NCBI RefSeq assembly: GCF_046569695.1
Contig: NZ_JBKHUI010000014.1
Location: 62,001-126,000 of the forward strand
Reading direction: 5' to 3'
Length of the DNA stretch: 64,000 nucleotides
From: Kluyvera sp046569695
GTDB lineage: Bacteria; Pseudomonadota; Gammaproteobacteria; Enterobacterales; Enterobacteriaceae
Shown: positions 42,513 to 51,786 of the stretch, in pieces
How positions within the stretch are numbered: the stretch's first letter is position 1
How the letters are laid out: each line of letters starts with the position of its first letter
The notes under the pieces: generated by a model
Told to the model about the DNA's origin: nothing
The model's database searches: none
The model's input: only the letters and a program-made list of their open reading frames with translations
Position numbers and translations under genes: made by a program

Positions 42513-43841
42513 ATGAAGGTTCTAATAACTTTTTTCACTGGTCTATTAATGCTCTTTTTTACTTTTCCTTCATTGGCTGCTTGTACTAAAAATGGCTATC
42601 CGCAAACGGAGGATGGTTATTCTGCATTAATTCCTTTTGGCAAAATAAATCTCACGGATACTTATTTCATGCCTGTAGGGAGCCAAATAGCAAGCGTTGT
42701 TGTTCCACCAACCAACTATACATATGGTGGTTCTACCGCGAGCACGGTATTTTGGGAATGTGATGCGGCTGATTTGCCAAATATTTATTTTCTGGTTTCT
42801 ACAAATGGAGATGACCGTATTGGCGGCTTTTACGATATTGGTGCGGTAGATGGTCTTGAAGATGTTTATGCAACTTGGTTTGCGTATGTTGGACTGCGGT
42901 TAACAATGTCAGGGACGACAATTACCCGTAACTGGAAAAAAGTTCCTATTACCAGTTACGCTACGTCAGGTTCGAAGATTCAGATTCGGTTGCAGGATAT
43001 TCCAATTCTCCAGGCGGAACTATATAGAGTAAGCACTCTTCCTGGAACGAGTGCTGTGACTAGCTATTGCGGAAATAATAACAATGATGGCGGCGGGATT
43101 GCATTTGCAAATGCAGCGGGAAAGATCTACTCCTGCATACAACCCAACGCCTATCTACAATTGTCTGGCGACAGCAACGTGACGTTCTACTTTGCCCGTG
43201 ACAGCGAGGGGGAAGATAGCGCTTACAACTATGATTCCTGGGGGGCAGATAACGGTTTTGCTTATGGGATGCGTACTGCCAATAGGCTCTATTCGAACCC
43301 AACCTGTGTTGCTCGTAACGCTACGCCGATGGTTATGTTTCCGACGATATCGGTTGATGCGCTGGAGTCCGGTCAGGAGGTTAGCGGAAATTTTTCCGTC
43401 CGGGTTGAATGCAGCGATTCTGCAACATCAGGGGTCAGCGATAGGCAAATCGCACTTGGCATCCAGGTTTCCGAGGGGGCCTACAGCGCAGCTTCAACGT
43501 TAGGTTTAGTTAACGGCAGCGGCGGCGTTAGCGCTCTGGTGTCAGATAATTACTTTGATGAGAATAGCGCAAAAGGTGTCGGTATAACGATTGCGAATAG
43601 TAGCGATCCGGGTATCTCGCTTATGCTGGTTGGGCAGCCTGGAATTGCCACGCTGACGCCCGGGGGTAATGCAGCTGGTTGGTATCCTGTATTGCGGGGT
43701 GCGACAAGGGAAGGTGCTTCGGTATCCGGTTATTCAATGTACTCGTATAATTTCATTGCAACACTAAAGAAGTTGAATGGAAAAACCGTAACGCCCGGTA
43801 AGTTGCATGCAACGGCCTATGTTCTGGTGAAAATGCAATGA
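42513..43841 (+). CDS. Putative two-domain fimbrial tip adhesin
   Basis: The 442-residue protein has a signal peptide (MKVLITFFTGLLMLFFTFPSLAA). An N-terminal receptor-binding-like domain covers about residues 25-270 and has few relatives that could be recognised. A pilin domain begins near NPTCVARNATPMVMFP, with a second cysteine in VRVECSDS, and ends in a chaperone-binding strand (ATAYVLVKMQ). Its place after the usher and its length are typical of an adhesin. The start is ATG 42513; in-frame codons further upstream (to 42477) overlap the usher end. Receptor unknown. Confidence 0.75.
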   Translation: MKVLITFFTGLLMLFFTFPSLAACTKNGYPQTEDGYSALIPFGKINLTDTYFMPVGSQIASVVVPPTNYTYGGSTASTVFWECDAADLPNIYFLVSTNGDDRIGGFYDIGAVDGLEDVYATWFAYVGLRLTMSGTTITRNWKKVPITSYATSGSKIQIRLQDIPILQAELYRVSTLPGTSAVTSYCGNNNNDGGGIAFANAAGKIYSCIQPNAYLQLSGDSNVTFYFARDSEGEDSAYNYDSWGADNGFAYGMRTANRLYSNPTCVARNATPMVMFPTISVDALESGQEVSGNFSVRVECSDSATSGVSDRQIALGIQVSEGAYSAASTLGLVNGSGGVSALVSDNYFDENSAKGVGITIANSSDPGISLMLVGQPGIATLTPGGNAAGWYPVLRGATREGASVSGYSMYSYNFIATLKKLNGKTVTPGKLHATAYVLVKMQ

Positions 43842-44569
43842 GCCGCTTATTGGTCATCGTTCTTATGTTGCTGTCAGGAGCCTCTTCGGCAGTGGCTGGG
43901 GTTATGGCGTCATCTACGCGCATTATTTATCCTGCAGGCGAACGGGAGAAATCGGTAATGCTGGTTAACACCAACAGTTACCCAGTGATTGTACAAAGTT
44001 GGGTGGATGATGGAATAGGTAATCCAGACACAGCTAAAGCGCCATTCATTGTCATCCCCCCCGTTTTCAGGTTGGTTCCGCAAGGTATTCAGGGGATTCG
44101 TCTGCTGTTTAATCAAACGACGATACCGCAAGATCGTGAATCTGTTTTCTGGTTGAACCTATATGAGGTTCCCCCCACCAATGGCGCTGTCCCCGATGTC
44201 CAGCGGGTAACGCTTGCGATGAACACGCAAATGAAGATTTTCTATCGCCCGCAGACGCTGACGATTTCACTTGAAGAAGCATTGCCAAAGTTGGTCTTCC
44301 GCTTACGACATGATAAAGAACGCTGGTGGATTGAATGTGAGAACCCAACGCCTCTGCATGTTTCGCTTACCTCTATTACGGTTCAGGATGGGGCTGTGGG
44401 GAGGAGCGTTGAACAGCAGATGGATATGATGGTTGGACCGTTCAGTAAAAAAAATTATGCGATCATCGGAACACTGGGTTCAGAGGGTAAGCATCAGATA
44501 CGGTTTCATTATTTGGATGATGCTGGTGAACAGCACCTAAAGGATGCCATATTGCAGGAGGCGGGCTAA
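43838..44569 (+). CDS. Periplasmic fimbrial chaperone 2, PapD family
   Basis: The 243-residue protein is a second PapD-type chaperone. It has a signal peptide, SSTRIIYPAG with the cleft arginine, FRLVPQGIQGIRLLF, IPQDRESVFWLNLYEVPP and MNTQMKIFYRP with the cleft lysine. It starts inside the adhesin gene (ATGA overlap), so it is coupled to it and may serve the adhesin while chaperone 1 serves the pilin. It ends 11 bp from the convergent fau stop, leaving no room for an own terminator. Confidence 0.88.
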   Translation: MSRLLVIVLMLLSGASSAVAGVMASSTRIIYPAGEREKSVMLVNTNSYPVIVQSWVDDGIGNPDTAKAPFIVIPPVFRLVPQGIQGIRLLFNQTTIPQDRESVFWLNLYEVPPTNGAVPDVQRVTLAMNTQMKIFYRPQTLTISLEEALPKLVFRLRHDKERWWIECENPTPLHVSLTSITVQDGAVGRSVEQQMDMMVGPFSKKNYAIIGTLGSEGKHQIRFHYLDDAGEQHLKDAILQEAG

Positions 44570-44580
44570 GTCGCATTCAG

Positions 44581-45177
44581 TTACCACTGCCATATTTTCG
44601 ATGGTGTGACCACGGCTGGCAGAGGAATGTCCCATTGCTCAACGGGCAGGGCATCCACCAGTTGACAGTCGTGAGCATAGCCGACTGGGTGAATACCGTG
44701 CAATCGCCAGCTCTGCAATGTTCGGTCATAAAACCCCCCTCCCATGCCCAGCCGCTGACCCTGTTCATCAAAGGCAACCAGCGGCGTTATCAGCACGTCA
44801 AGTTTTGCCAGCGGCAGAACTTCACGGATATCAAGCTTCGGCTCGCGGATTTTGAGGTGGTTCATCACCAGTTCGCTGTGCGGATGATAATGCAGAAACA
44901 GTAGATTCCCAGGACTAAACGGGTGCAGCACCGGTAGGTATACGCGCTTACCGGCTCGCCAGAGCTGTTCAATCAAAGGTTGGGTATCAAGTTCGCCATC
45001 AAAAGATAAGAACAGCGCGACGTTTTTTGCCATCACCATTGGTGGCCAGGCCATCATGCGGTCTGCGGCTTGTTCACCGTAGAGCGTTTGCTGTTGGGGT
45101 GTGAGAGCACGACGACGTTGCCGGATTAACTGGCGAATGTGCTGTCGGGAGTTTTGTTGCTCAGATGGATGCGTCAT
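44581..45177 (-). CDS. fau: 5-formyltetrahydrofolate cyclo-ligase
   Basis: The 198-residue protein has the family signature LGMGGGFYDRTL near the C-terminus, with LPVL and PLVAFDEQGQRLG before it. It converts 5-formyltetrahydrofolate to 5,10-methenyltetrahydrofolate with ATP. It lies directly downstream of ssrS on the same strand; in E. coli both are on one transcript. Its 3' end is only 11 bp from the fimbrial operon. Confidence 0.95.
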   Translation of the reverse strand: MTHPSEQQNSRQHIRQLIRQRRRALTPQQQTLYGEQAADRMMAWPPMVMAKNVALFLSFDGELDTQPLIEQLWRAGKRVYLPVLHPFSPGNLLFLHYHPHSELVMNHLKIREPKLDIREVLPLAKLDVLITPLVAFDEQGQRLGMGGGFYDRTLQSWRLHGIHPVGYAHDCQLVDALPVEQWDIPLPAVVTPSKIWQW

Positions 45178-45196
45178 AAGACCGGTAGGTAGAAGG

Positions 45197-45380
45197 GGAA
45201 TCTCCGAGATGCCGCCGCAGGCTGTAACCCTTGAACCCTTGGTTCAAGGTGAATGCGTCGTCACAGTTTTAAGGCTTCTCGGACGAACCGAGCATGCTCA
45301 CCAACCATGGAGCGCCACATTCTTGTGGTATGAAATATCGGCTCAGGGGACTGGCCCGCTTGCGAACATCTCAGAGAAAT
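45197..45380 (-). ncRNA. ssrS: 6S RNA
   Basis: The minus strand reads ATTTCTCTGAGATGTTCGCA at its 5' end (45380 downwards) and closes with TCTCCGAGAT-type pairing to a 3' end of GGAGATTCC (45197). The length of 184 nt equals E. coli 6S RNA, and most of the internal sequence is conserved, including GGGTTCAAGGGTTACAGCC and the AAGAATGTGGCGCTCC segment. It mimics an open promoter, binds sigma70-RNA polymerase and represses many promoters in stationary phase. It lies between zapA and fau, as in E. coli. Confidence 0.96.
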
Positions 45381-45421
45381 TTTGTCTTCACAGTCACTCT
45401 ACCATAGTAAACTGCAAAGTG

Positions 45422-45751
45422 TTATTCAAACTTTGGGGCTGTCTTATCGGATATGCGACCCTGGTCAAGCAATGCCTGTTCAATGGTCTGTTGCAGCATC
45501 CGAATGCGCTGTTCCATGCTAGAAGCATAGTCACGCGTCTTTGCCCTTTCCTGAGTTAACTCATAGCTGATGTTCAACGCGGCGATGAAAACCAACTGCT
45601 CAGTATTTGTGACTCTAGTGCGTTCTTTCAGATCTTGCAACCGCTGATTCAGATCGTCCGCGGCCTGATTCAAAGCATCTCTTTGTTCAGGCGGGCAATT
45701 CACACGCAGTGAACGGCCAAAAATTTGGATATCGACGGGTTGTGCAGACAT
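45422..45751 (-). CDS. zapA: Cell division protein ZapA
   Basis: The 109-residue protein has the E. coli ZapA length. It has a small N-terminal globular part (VDIQIFGRSLRVNCPPEQRD) and a long C-terminal coiled coil. ZapA binds FtsZ polymers and promotes Z-ring formation. An open frame to 45865 is rejected, because MSAQPVDIQIFG is the conserved start. It is divergent from ygfB over a 158-bp gap and lies directly upstream of ssrS on the same strand. Confidence 0.95.
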   Translation of the reverse strand: MSAQPVDIQIFGRSLRVNCPPEQRDALNQAADDLNQRLQDLKERTRVTNTEQLVFIAALNISYELTQERAKTRDYASSMEQRIRMLQQTIEQALLDQGRISDKTAPKFE

Positions 45752-45909
45752 GTCACCTTCCTGCTGATTGACTGCGCTTCCTTCACTCTCAGGATGTGAA
45801 GGGGCGACACTATAGCTACCCTGGTACGAAGATACAAGCCCTTTTCTGGTATCTCCAGGGTCCAAAGTGGTAGCATATCATGAATTCCACCCAACAATGA
45901 CGAATGCGC

Positions 45910-46488
45910 ATGTCTATACAGAACGAAATGCCGGGTTACACCGTGATGAACCAGCTGTTGAACCAACAAGGGGTAGGCCTGACGCCTGCAGAAATGCACG
46001 GTCTGCTGAGTGGGTTGCTCTGCGGCGGAAATAAGGACAGCTCCTGGCAGCCGCTGGTTCACGACCTGACCAACGAAGGTCTGGCGTTTGGTCACGAGCT
46101 TGCCGAGTCGCTGCGTTCCATGCATGCGGCAACCAGCGATGCGCTGGAAGACGACGGCTTCCTTTTTCAGCTTTATCTGCCTGAAGGCGATGATGTCAGC
46201 GTGTTCGACCGCGCCGATGCGCTCTCCGGCTGGGTGAACCATTTCCTGCTGGGTCTGGGGATGGTACAGCCAAAACTCGATAAAGTGAGAGATGAAACCG
46301 GCGAAGCCATTGACGATCTTCGAAATATTGCGCAACTTGGCTATGAAGAAGATGAAGATCAGGAAGAGCTGGAAATGTCGCTGGAAGAAATTATCGAATA
46401 CGTTCGCGTAGCGGCGCTGCTGTGCCACGATACTTTCACTCACCCACAGCCGACCGCGCCTGAAGTGCAAAAGCCAACATTACACTAA
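45910..46488 (+). CDS. ygfB: YgfB, UPF0149 protein
   Basis: The 192-residue protein has the E. coli YgfB length and the signatures TPAEMHGLLSGLLCGG and YEEDEDQEELEMSLEEIIEYVR, a strongly acidic stretch. Its biochemical function is not defined; a relative in Pseudomonas affects beta-lactam resistance. Two extra codons lie before ATG 45910. It starts the ygfB-pepP-ubiH-ubiI run. Confidence 0.93.
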   Translation: MSIQNEMPGYTVMNQLLNQQGVGLTPAEMHGLLSGLLCGGNKDSSWQPLVHDLTNEGLAFGHELAESLRSMHAATSDALEDDGFLFQLYLPEGDDVSVFDRADALSGWVNHFLLGLGMVQPKLDKVRDETGEAIDDLRNIAQLGYEEDEDQEELEMSLEEIIEYVRVAALLCHDTFTHPQPTAPEVQKPTLH

Positions 46489-46557
46489 TCACAACGCCCG
46501 CTCCGCTTGCTGCGCAAGGCCGGTAAACGGAGCGCTAAGGGATTGAAAGGAGATGTC

Positions 46558-47874
46558 ATGACACAGCAAGCGTTTCTCCGCCGCCGCCAGGCATTACTGG
46601 CGCAAATGAAACCAGGCAGCGCGGCGCTGATTTTTGCCGCGCCAGAGGTGACTCGCAGCGCGGATTCTGAGTATCCCTATCGCCAGAATAGCGATTTCTG
46701 GTACTTCACCGGCTTTAACGAGCCTGAAGCCTTGCTGGTGCTGATTAAAAGCGATGACACTCATAACCACAGCGTGCTGTTCAACCGCGTTCGCGACCTG
46801 ACAGCAGAGATCTGGTTTGGCCGCCGTCTGGGCCAGGACGCCGCGCCGGAAAAACTGGGCGTTGACCGCGCACTGGCATTCAGCGAAATCAATCAGCAGC
46901 TGTTCCAGTTGCTGAACGGCCTGGACGTTATCTACCACGCGCAGGGTGAATATGCCTTTGCCGATGAAATCGTCTTCACCGCGCTGGATAAACTGCGTAA
47001 AGGGTCGCGTCAGAATTTGACCGCGCCGGATGCGATGATTGACTGGCGTCCGATGGTGCATGAAATGCGCCTGTTCAAAGACAGCGAAGAGATTGAAATC
47101 CTGCGTCGCGCGGGCGAAATTTCTGCGCTGGCCCATACCCGTGCGATGGAAAAATGCCGTCCGGGGATGTTTGAATACCAACTGGAAGGGGAGATCCTCC
47201 ACGAATTCTCCCGCCACGGCGCGCGCTACCCGTCCTATAACACCATCGTGGGCGGCGGCGAAAACGGCTGCATCCTGCACTACACCGAGAACGAATCCGA
47301 GCTGCGCGATGGCGAGCTGGTGCTGATTGACGCGGGCTGCGAATACAAAGGCTACGCGGGCGACATCACCCGAACCTTCCCGGTTAATGGCAAATTTACC
47401 CCGGCACAGCGCGCTATCTACGACATCGTGCTCGCCTCGCTGTACAAATCCCTGGAACTGTATCGCCCTGGCACCTCCATTCAGGAAGTGACCGGTGAAG
47501 TGGTGCGCATTATGGTGACCGGCCTGCACGGTCTGGGGATCCTCAAAGGGGAAATTGATCAGCTGATCACCGACAATGCCCACCGTCCGTACTTTATGCA
47601 TGGCCTGAGCCACTGGCTGGGGCTGGATGTGCATGACGTTGGTGTCTACGGCGCAGACCGTTCACGTGTGCTTGAGCCGGGGATGGTGCTGACCGTTGAG
47701 CCGGGCCTGTACATTGCGCCAGACGCGGACGTGCCGGTGGAATATCGCGGTATCGGTATTCGTATCGAAGACGATATTCTCATTACTGAAGAGGGTAACG
47801 AGAACCTCACCGCGAGCGTGGTGAAGGATGCGGATGCCATTGAAGCGTTGATGACAGCGGCACGTCAGCTATGA
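46558..47874 (+). CDS. pepP: Xaa-Pro aminopeptidase PepP
   Basis: The 438-residue protein has the pita-bread metalloprotease fold. Metal-ligand motifs are visible in order: LIDAGCEYKGYAGDITRTF (two aspartates), HGLSHWLGLDVHDVG (histidine), TVEPGLYI (glutamate) and GIGIRIEDD (glutamate). It removes N-terminal residues before proline with two manganese ions. ATG 46558 follows GAAAGGAGATGTC. Its stop overlaps the ubiH start by 4 bp (ATGA). Confidence 0.96.
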   Translation: MTQQAFLRRRQALLAQMKPGSAALIFAAPEVTRSADSEYPYRQNSDFWYFTGFNEPEALLVLIKSDDTHNHSVLFNRVRDLTAEIWFGRRLGQDAAPEKLGVDRALAFSEINQQLFQLLNGLDVIYHAQGEYAFADEIVFTALDKLRKGSRQNLTAPDAMIDWRPMVHEMRLFKDSEEIEILRRAGEISALAHTRAMEKCRPGMFEYQLEGEILHEFSRHGARYPSYNTIVGGGENGCILHYTENESELRDGELVLIDAGCEYKGYAGDITRTFPVNGKFTPAQRAIYDIVLASLYKSLELYRPGTSIQEVTGEVVRIMVTGLHGLGILKGEIDQLITDNAHRPYFMHGLSHWLGLDVHDVGVYGADRSRVLEPGMVLTVEPGLYIAPDADVPVEYRGIGIRIEDDILITEEGNENLTASVVKDADAIEALMTAARQL

Positions 47875-49049
47875 GCGTGATTATTGTCGGCGGCGGTATG
47901 ACCGGCGCCACGCTGGCGCTGGCTATTTCGCAGCTGACGGCGGGCCGTCTTCCGGTGCACCTGATAGAAGCGGCGGATATTCACGCCGCCGAACATCCTG
48001 GCTTTGATGGTCGGGCGATTGCGCTGGCGGCTGGTACCTGCCAACAGCTGGCGAAAATCAATTTATGGCAGGCAATTGCCGACTGTGCGACGCCGATTAC
48101 CACCGTGCACGTCAGCGACCGCGGCCACGCCGGTTTTGTCACCCTTGATGCCCAGGATTATCGGCTATCAGCGCTCGGCAATGTGGTAGAGCTGCACGAT
48201 GTGGGCCAGCGGCTGTTTGACCTGCTGCGCCATGCGCGCGGCGTCACACTGCATTGTCCATCACGCGTGGCGCAGGTCGAGCGTCAGATTGACGGCGTAA
48301 GCGTGACGCTGGATAACGGCGAAACGCTGCGCGGCAAACTGTTGGTTGCGGCCGATGGCTCGCGCTCCACGCTCGGCGAGCAGTGCGGTATAGCCTGGCA
48401 GCAGGAACCGTATAATCAGGTGGCGGTGATTGCCAACGTCTCCACCGCCGTGGCGCATCAGGGGCGGGCGTTTGAACGTTTTACCGAGCATGGCCCTATC
48501 GCCATGCTGCCGATGTCGCAGAACCGCTGTTCGTTAGTCTGGTGCCATCCGCTGGCACGCCATGACGACGTGCTCAACTGGTCAGACGCTGAGTTTTGCC
48601 GTGAGCTACAGAAAGCGTTCGGCTGGCGTCTGGGACGGATTACCCAGGCTGGCGTGCGCAGCGTGTATCCGTTATCGCTGACTACTGCAACTCGAACGGT
48701 ATCGCACCGCCTGGCGCTGGTGGGCAACGCGGCGCAGACGCTGCACCCGATTGCTGGACAAGGTTTTAACCTCGGCATGCGCGACGTCATGACGCTGGCG
48801 GAACATCTGGCAAGCGCGCATGAGGCCAATCAGGATATTGGCGACTATTCGCTGCTGTGTCATTACCAGCGCCAGCGTGCGGAAGATAAAGCCGCCACGA
48901 TTGGCGTCACCGACGGGCTGGTGCATCTGTTCGCCAACCGCTGGGCACCGCTGGTAGCCGGGCGCAACGTGGGCCTGATGACGATGGAATTATTTACCCC
49001 TGCACGCGATGTGCTGGCACAGCGGACGCTGGGCTGGGTCGCCCGCTAA
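47871..49049 (+). CDS. ubiH: 2-octaprenyl-6-methoxyphenol hydroxylase UbiH
   Basis: The 392-residue flavoprotein has the N-terminal FAD motif VIIVGGGMTGATLALA, a DG motif (LLVAADGSRS) and GNAAQTLHPIAGQGFNLGMRD in the GD-like region. It hydroxylates a ubiquinone precursor. The C-terminal region lacks further domains. It overlaps pepP and lies 21 bp before ubiI. Confidence 0.95.
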   Translation: MSVIIVGGGMTGATLALAISQLTAGRLPVHLIEAADIHAAEHPGFDGRAIALAAGTCQQLAKINLWQAIADCATPITTVHVSDRGHAGFVTLDAQDYRLSALGNVVELHDVGQRLFDLLRHARGVTLHCPSRVAQVERQIDGVSVTLDNGETLRGKLLVAADGSRSTLGEQCGIAWQQEPYNQVAVIANVSTAVAHQGRAFERFTEHGPIAMLPMSQNRCSLVWCHPLARHDDVLNWSDAEFCRELQKAFGWRLGRITQAGVRSVYPLSLTTATRTVSHRLALVGNAAQTLHPIAGQGFNLGMRDVMTLAEHLASAHEANQDIGDYSLLCHYQRQRAEDKAATIGVTDGLVHLFANRWAPLVAGRNVGLMTMELFTPARDVLAQRTLGWVAR

Positions 49050-49070
49050 TCAGCAGTTTAAGGAGTTAAT

Positions 49071-50273
49071 GTGCAAAGTGTTGATGTTGCCATCGTAGGT
49101 GGTGGAATGGTTGGGCTGGCGGTAGCCTGCGGTTTACAGGGCAGCGGCCTGCGGGTTGCCGTGCTGGAACAGTCGCTGCCGCAGGCGCTTGCCGCCGATG
49201 CGCCGCCTGCGCTTCGCGTCTCCGCCATCAATGCGGGCAGCGAAAAGCTGCTCACTAAGCTGGACGTCTGGTCGGCAATTACTGCCCAGCGCGCCAGCTG
49301 CTATCACGGCATGGAAGTGTGGGATAAAGACAGCTTTGGCCGCATTACGTTTGATGACCGCAGCATGGGCTATAGCCATCTCGGCCATATTGTTGAAAAC
49401 GCGGTGATTCACCACGCGCTGTGGCAAAAAGCCGAGCGCAGTAGTGACATCACGCTGATGGCGCCCGCTGAACTGCAGCAGGTGGTGTGGGGCGAGAACG
49501 ACGCGTTTCTGACGCTAAAAGATGGCAACATGCTGACCGCGCGTCTGGTGGTTGGCGCGGACGGCGCGAACTCCTGGCTGCGCAGTAAAGCGGATATTCC
49601 GCTGACCTTCTGGGACTATCGTCACCATGCGCTGGTGGCAACCGTTCGCACCGAAGAGTCGCACGACGCGGTGGCGCGCCAAAGCTTCCACGGCGAAGGT
49701 ATCCTGGCCTTCCTGCCGCTCTCCGACCCGCATCTTTGTTCGATTGTCTGGTCGCTGTCGCCACAGGAAGCAGAACGGATGCTGCAGGCCGGGGACGCTG
49801 AATTTAACCAGAAGCTGAACATCGCCTTTGATAATCGCCTGGGGTTGTGCAAGGTCGAAAGTGAACGTCAGGTGTACCCGTTGACCGGGCGCTATGCGCG
49901 CCAGTTTGCCGCCCATCGTCTGGCGCTGGTCGGCGATGCGGCGCACACCATTCATCCTTTGGCTGGGCAGGGCGTGAATCTGGGCTTTATGGATGCCGCC
50001 GAGCTGATTGAAGAACTGCGTCGTCTGCATATGCAGGGTAAAGACATTGGTCAGCATTTCTATCTGCGTCGCTACGAGCGTAGCCGTAAGCACAGCGCCG
50101 CGCTGATGCTCGCGGGGATGCAGGGCTTCCGCGAGCTGTTTGCTGGTGAAAACCCGGCGAAAAAACTGCTGCGCGATCTCGGCCTTGCGTTGGCTGATAC
50201 GTTGCCCGGCGTGAAGCCGCAGCTGATTCGTCAGGCGATGGGCCTGAACGACCTCCCAGAGTGGCTTCGTTAA
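49071..50273 (+). CDS. ubiI: Ubiquinone C5-hydroxylase UbiI (VisC)
   Basis: The 400-residue protein belongs to the same FAD monooxygenase family as UbiH, with VDVAIVGGGMVGLAVA and LVGDAAHTIHPLAGQGVNLGFMDA. It performs the C5 hydroxylation of the ubiquinone ring under oxygen. The start is a GTG (49071) after AAGGAG with a 6-base spacing; it gives MQSVDVAIVGG as in E. coli. A terminator hairpin follows. Confidence 0.95.
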   Translation: MQSVDVAIVGGGMVGLAVACGLQGSGLRVAVLEQSLPQALAADAPPALRVSAINAGSEKLLTKLDVWSAITAQRASCYHGMEVWDKDSFGRITFDDRSMGYSHLGHIVENAVIHHALWQKAERSSDITLMAPAELQQVVWGENDAFLTLKDGNMLTARLVVGADGANSWLRSKADIPLTFWDYRHHALVATVRTEESHDAVARQSFHGEGILAFLPLSDPHLCSIVWSLSPQEAERMLQAGDAEFNQKLNIAFDNRLGLCKVESERQVYPLTGRYARQFAAHRLALVGDAAHTIHPLAGQGVNLGFMDAAELIEELRRLHMQGKDIGQHFYLRRYERSRKHSAALMLAGMQGFRELFAGENPAKKLLRDLGLALADTLPGVKPQLIRQAMGLNDLPEWLR

Positions 50274-50288
50274 GTCGCTCACACTTTT

Positions 50289-50312
50289 ACTCCCGGTGGT
50301 TCTACCGGGAGT
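50289..50312 (+). terminator. Hairpin terminator after ubiI
   Basis: ACTCCCGGT (50289-50297) and ACCGGGAGT (50304-50312) form a perfect 9-bp stem, 15 bp after the stop. It has no T-run. Confidence 0.65.
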
Positions 50313-50589
50313 CTCCTCCCTCATTTGAAAAATTCTAATTTCACGCCATTTTTCGCATTAGTTTTATTAATCCATGCGTTTTCATGTTACGGAAAACTCG
50401 CCCTGTTTTACGCATAAAATATTATCTTATGCTGAATTGTTAACCATTGTTGTTAATTAAATGTGGTGTGTTTCGCTTTTTTGCAGTCGATTCCTCTGTA
50501 TGCTTTTTCGCGGCTTTTGGTCATAAGCTAATGTGATGTCCCCTTTTTCAGGATGGTTTACCACGATGTTCGGTGGTAAGTTCAGGGAA

Positions 50590-50605
50590 AAGAGAACGTT
50601 TGCGT
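50590..50605. promoter_or_regulatory. PurR box before gcvT
   Basis: AAGAGAACGTTTGCGT matches the PurR consensus ANGAAAACGTTTGCGT at all fixed positions but one. It ends about 60 bp before ATG 50666. The gcv operon is a PurR target in E. coli. Confidence 0.7.
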
Positions 50606-50665
50606 CGGTGCCCGAATGGGCGTCGGCGTTTGGTTTTGTGGTGCGATATATTCAACGAGGACATG

Positions 50666-51760
50666 ATGGCTCAACAAACGCCTTTGTATGACCAGCACGT
50701 GTTATGTGGCGCGCGTATGGTGGATTTCCACGGCTGGATGATGCCGCTGCACTATGGTTCGCAGATTGATGAGCACCACGCGGTGCGTACCGATGCCGGG
50801 ATGTTCGATGTGTCACACATGACCATCGTCGATCTTCACGGGCCACGGACCCGAGAGTTTCTACGCTATCTGCTGGCAAACGACGTTGCCAAGCTTACCA
50901 AGCCCGGCAAGGCGCTCTACAGCGGTATGCTAAATGCATCGGGCGGCGTGATTGATGACCTGATCGTTTACTACCTTACCGAAGATTATTTCCGCCTCGT
51001 CGTTAACTCCGCCACCCGCGAAAAAGACCTCTCCTGGATTACCCAACACGCTGAACCTTATGCCATCGATATCACCGTCCGTGATGACCTGTCGCTGATT
51101 GCCGTACAGGGGCCGAACGCGCAGGCGAAAGCCGGCACGCTGTTCACCGATGAGCAGCGCCACGCCGTTGAAGGCATGAAGCCGTTCTTTGGCGTGCAGG
51201 CGGGTGACTTCTTTATCGCCACCACCGGTTACACCGGCGAAGCGGGTTATGAAATTGCCCTGCCAAAAGAGCAGGCCGCCGATTTCTGGCAGAAACTGGT
51301 ACAGGCAGGCGTGAAGCCTTGCGGTCTGGGCGCGCGCGATACGCTGCGTCTGGAAGCTGGGATGAACCTGTACGGCCAGGAGATGGACGAAAGCGTCTCC
51401 CCGCTGGCAGCCAACATGGGCTGGACCATCGCCTGGGAACCGGCCGATCGCAACTTTATCGGTCGCGACGTGCTGGAACTGGAGCGTGAGAAAGGTACTG
51501 AGCAATTGGTCGGCCTGGTGATGACCGAAAAAGGCGTCCTGCGCGGTGAACTGCCGGTGCGCTTTACCGATGCCCGCGGCAACGCGTGCGAAGGTGTGAT
51601 CACCAGCGGGACTTTCTCGCCAACCTTAGGCCATAGTATTGCACTGGCTCGCGTCCCTGCTGGGATTGGCGAGACGGCGATCGTGCAGATCCGCAACCGC
51701 GAAATGCCGGTCAAAGTGACAAAACCTATTTTTGTGCGTAACGGCAAGGCCGTCGCGTAA
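50666..51760 (+). CDS. gcvT: Glycine cleavage T protein (aminomethyltransferase)
   Basis: The 364-residue protein has the E. coli length and the tetrahydrofolate-binding family signatures, such as GARMVDFHGWMMPLHY, IDDLIVYYLTE, GYTGEAGYEIALP and LGARDTLRLEAGMNLYG. It transfers the aminomethyl group from GcvH to tetrahydrofolate. ATG 50666 is preferred over ATG 50663 because GAGG lies 5 bases before it. It begins the gcvTHP operon. Confidence 0.96.
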   Translation: MAQQTPLYDQHVLCGARMVDFHGWMMPLHYGSQIDEHHAVRTDAGMFDVSHMTIVDLHGPRTREFLRYLLANDVAKLTKPGKALYSGMLNASGGVIDDLIVYYLTEDYFRLVVNSATREKDLSWITQHAEPYAIDITVRDDLSLIAVQGPNAQAKAGTLFTDEQRHAVEGMKPFFGVQAGDFFIATTGYTGEAGYEIALPKEQAADFWQKLVQAGVKPCGLGARDTLRLEAGMNLYGQEMDESVSPLAANMGWTIAWEPADRNFIGRDVLELEREKGTEQLVGLVMTEKGVLRGELPVRFTDARGNACEGVITSGTFSPTLGHSIALARVPAGIGETAIVQIRNREMPVKVTKPIFVRNGKAVA

Positions 51761-51786
51761 GCCCTTTTTATTCTGGAGATTTTTTG

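Larger units (their letters stand above)
50274..50665. other. Regulatory region between ubiI and gcvT
   Basis: A 392-bp gap without a gene. It holds the terminator hairpin at 50289-50312, an AT-rich stretch at 50320-50470 (possible Lrp/GcvA region), and the PurR box at 50590-50605. The gcvTHP promoter must lie between them. No glycine riboswitch fold was seen. Confidence 0.6.

Noticed and set aside
50315..50662. Glycine riboswitch before gcvT
   Set aside because: No tandem aptamer-like conserved segments were seen; enterobacterial gcv operons use GcvA/GcvR, Lrp and PurR, and a PurR box is present.
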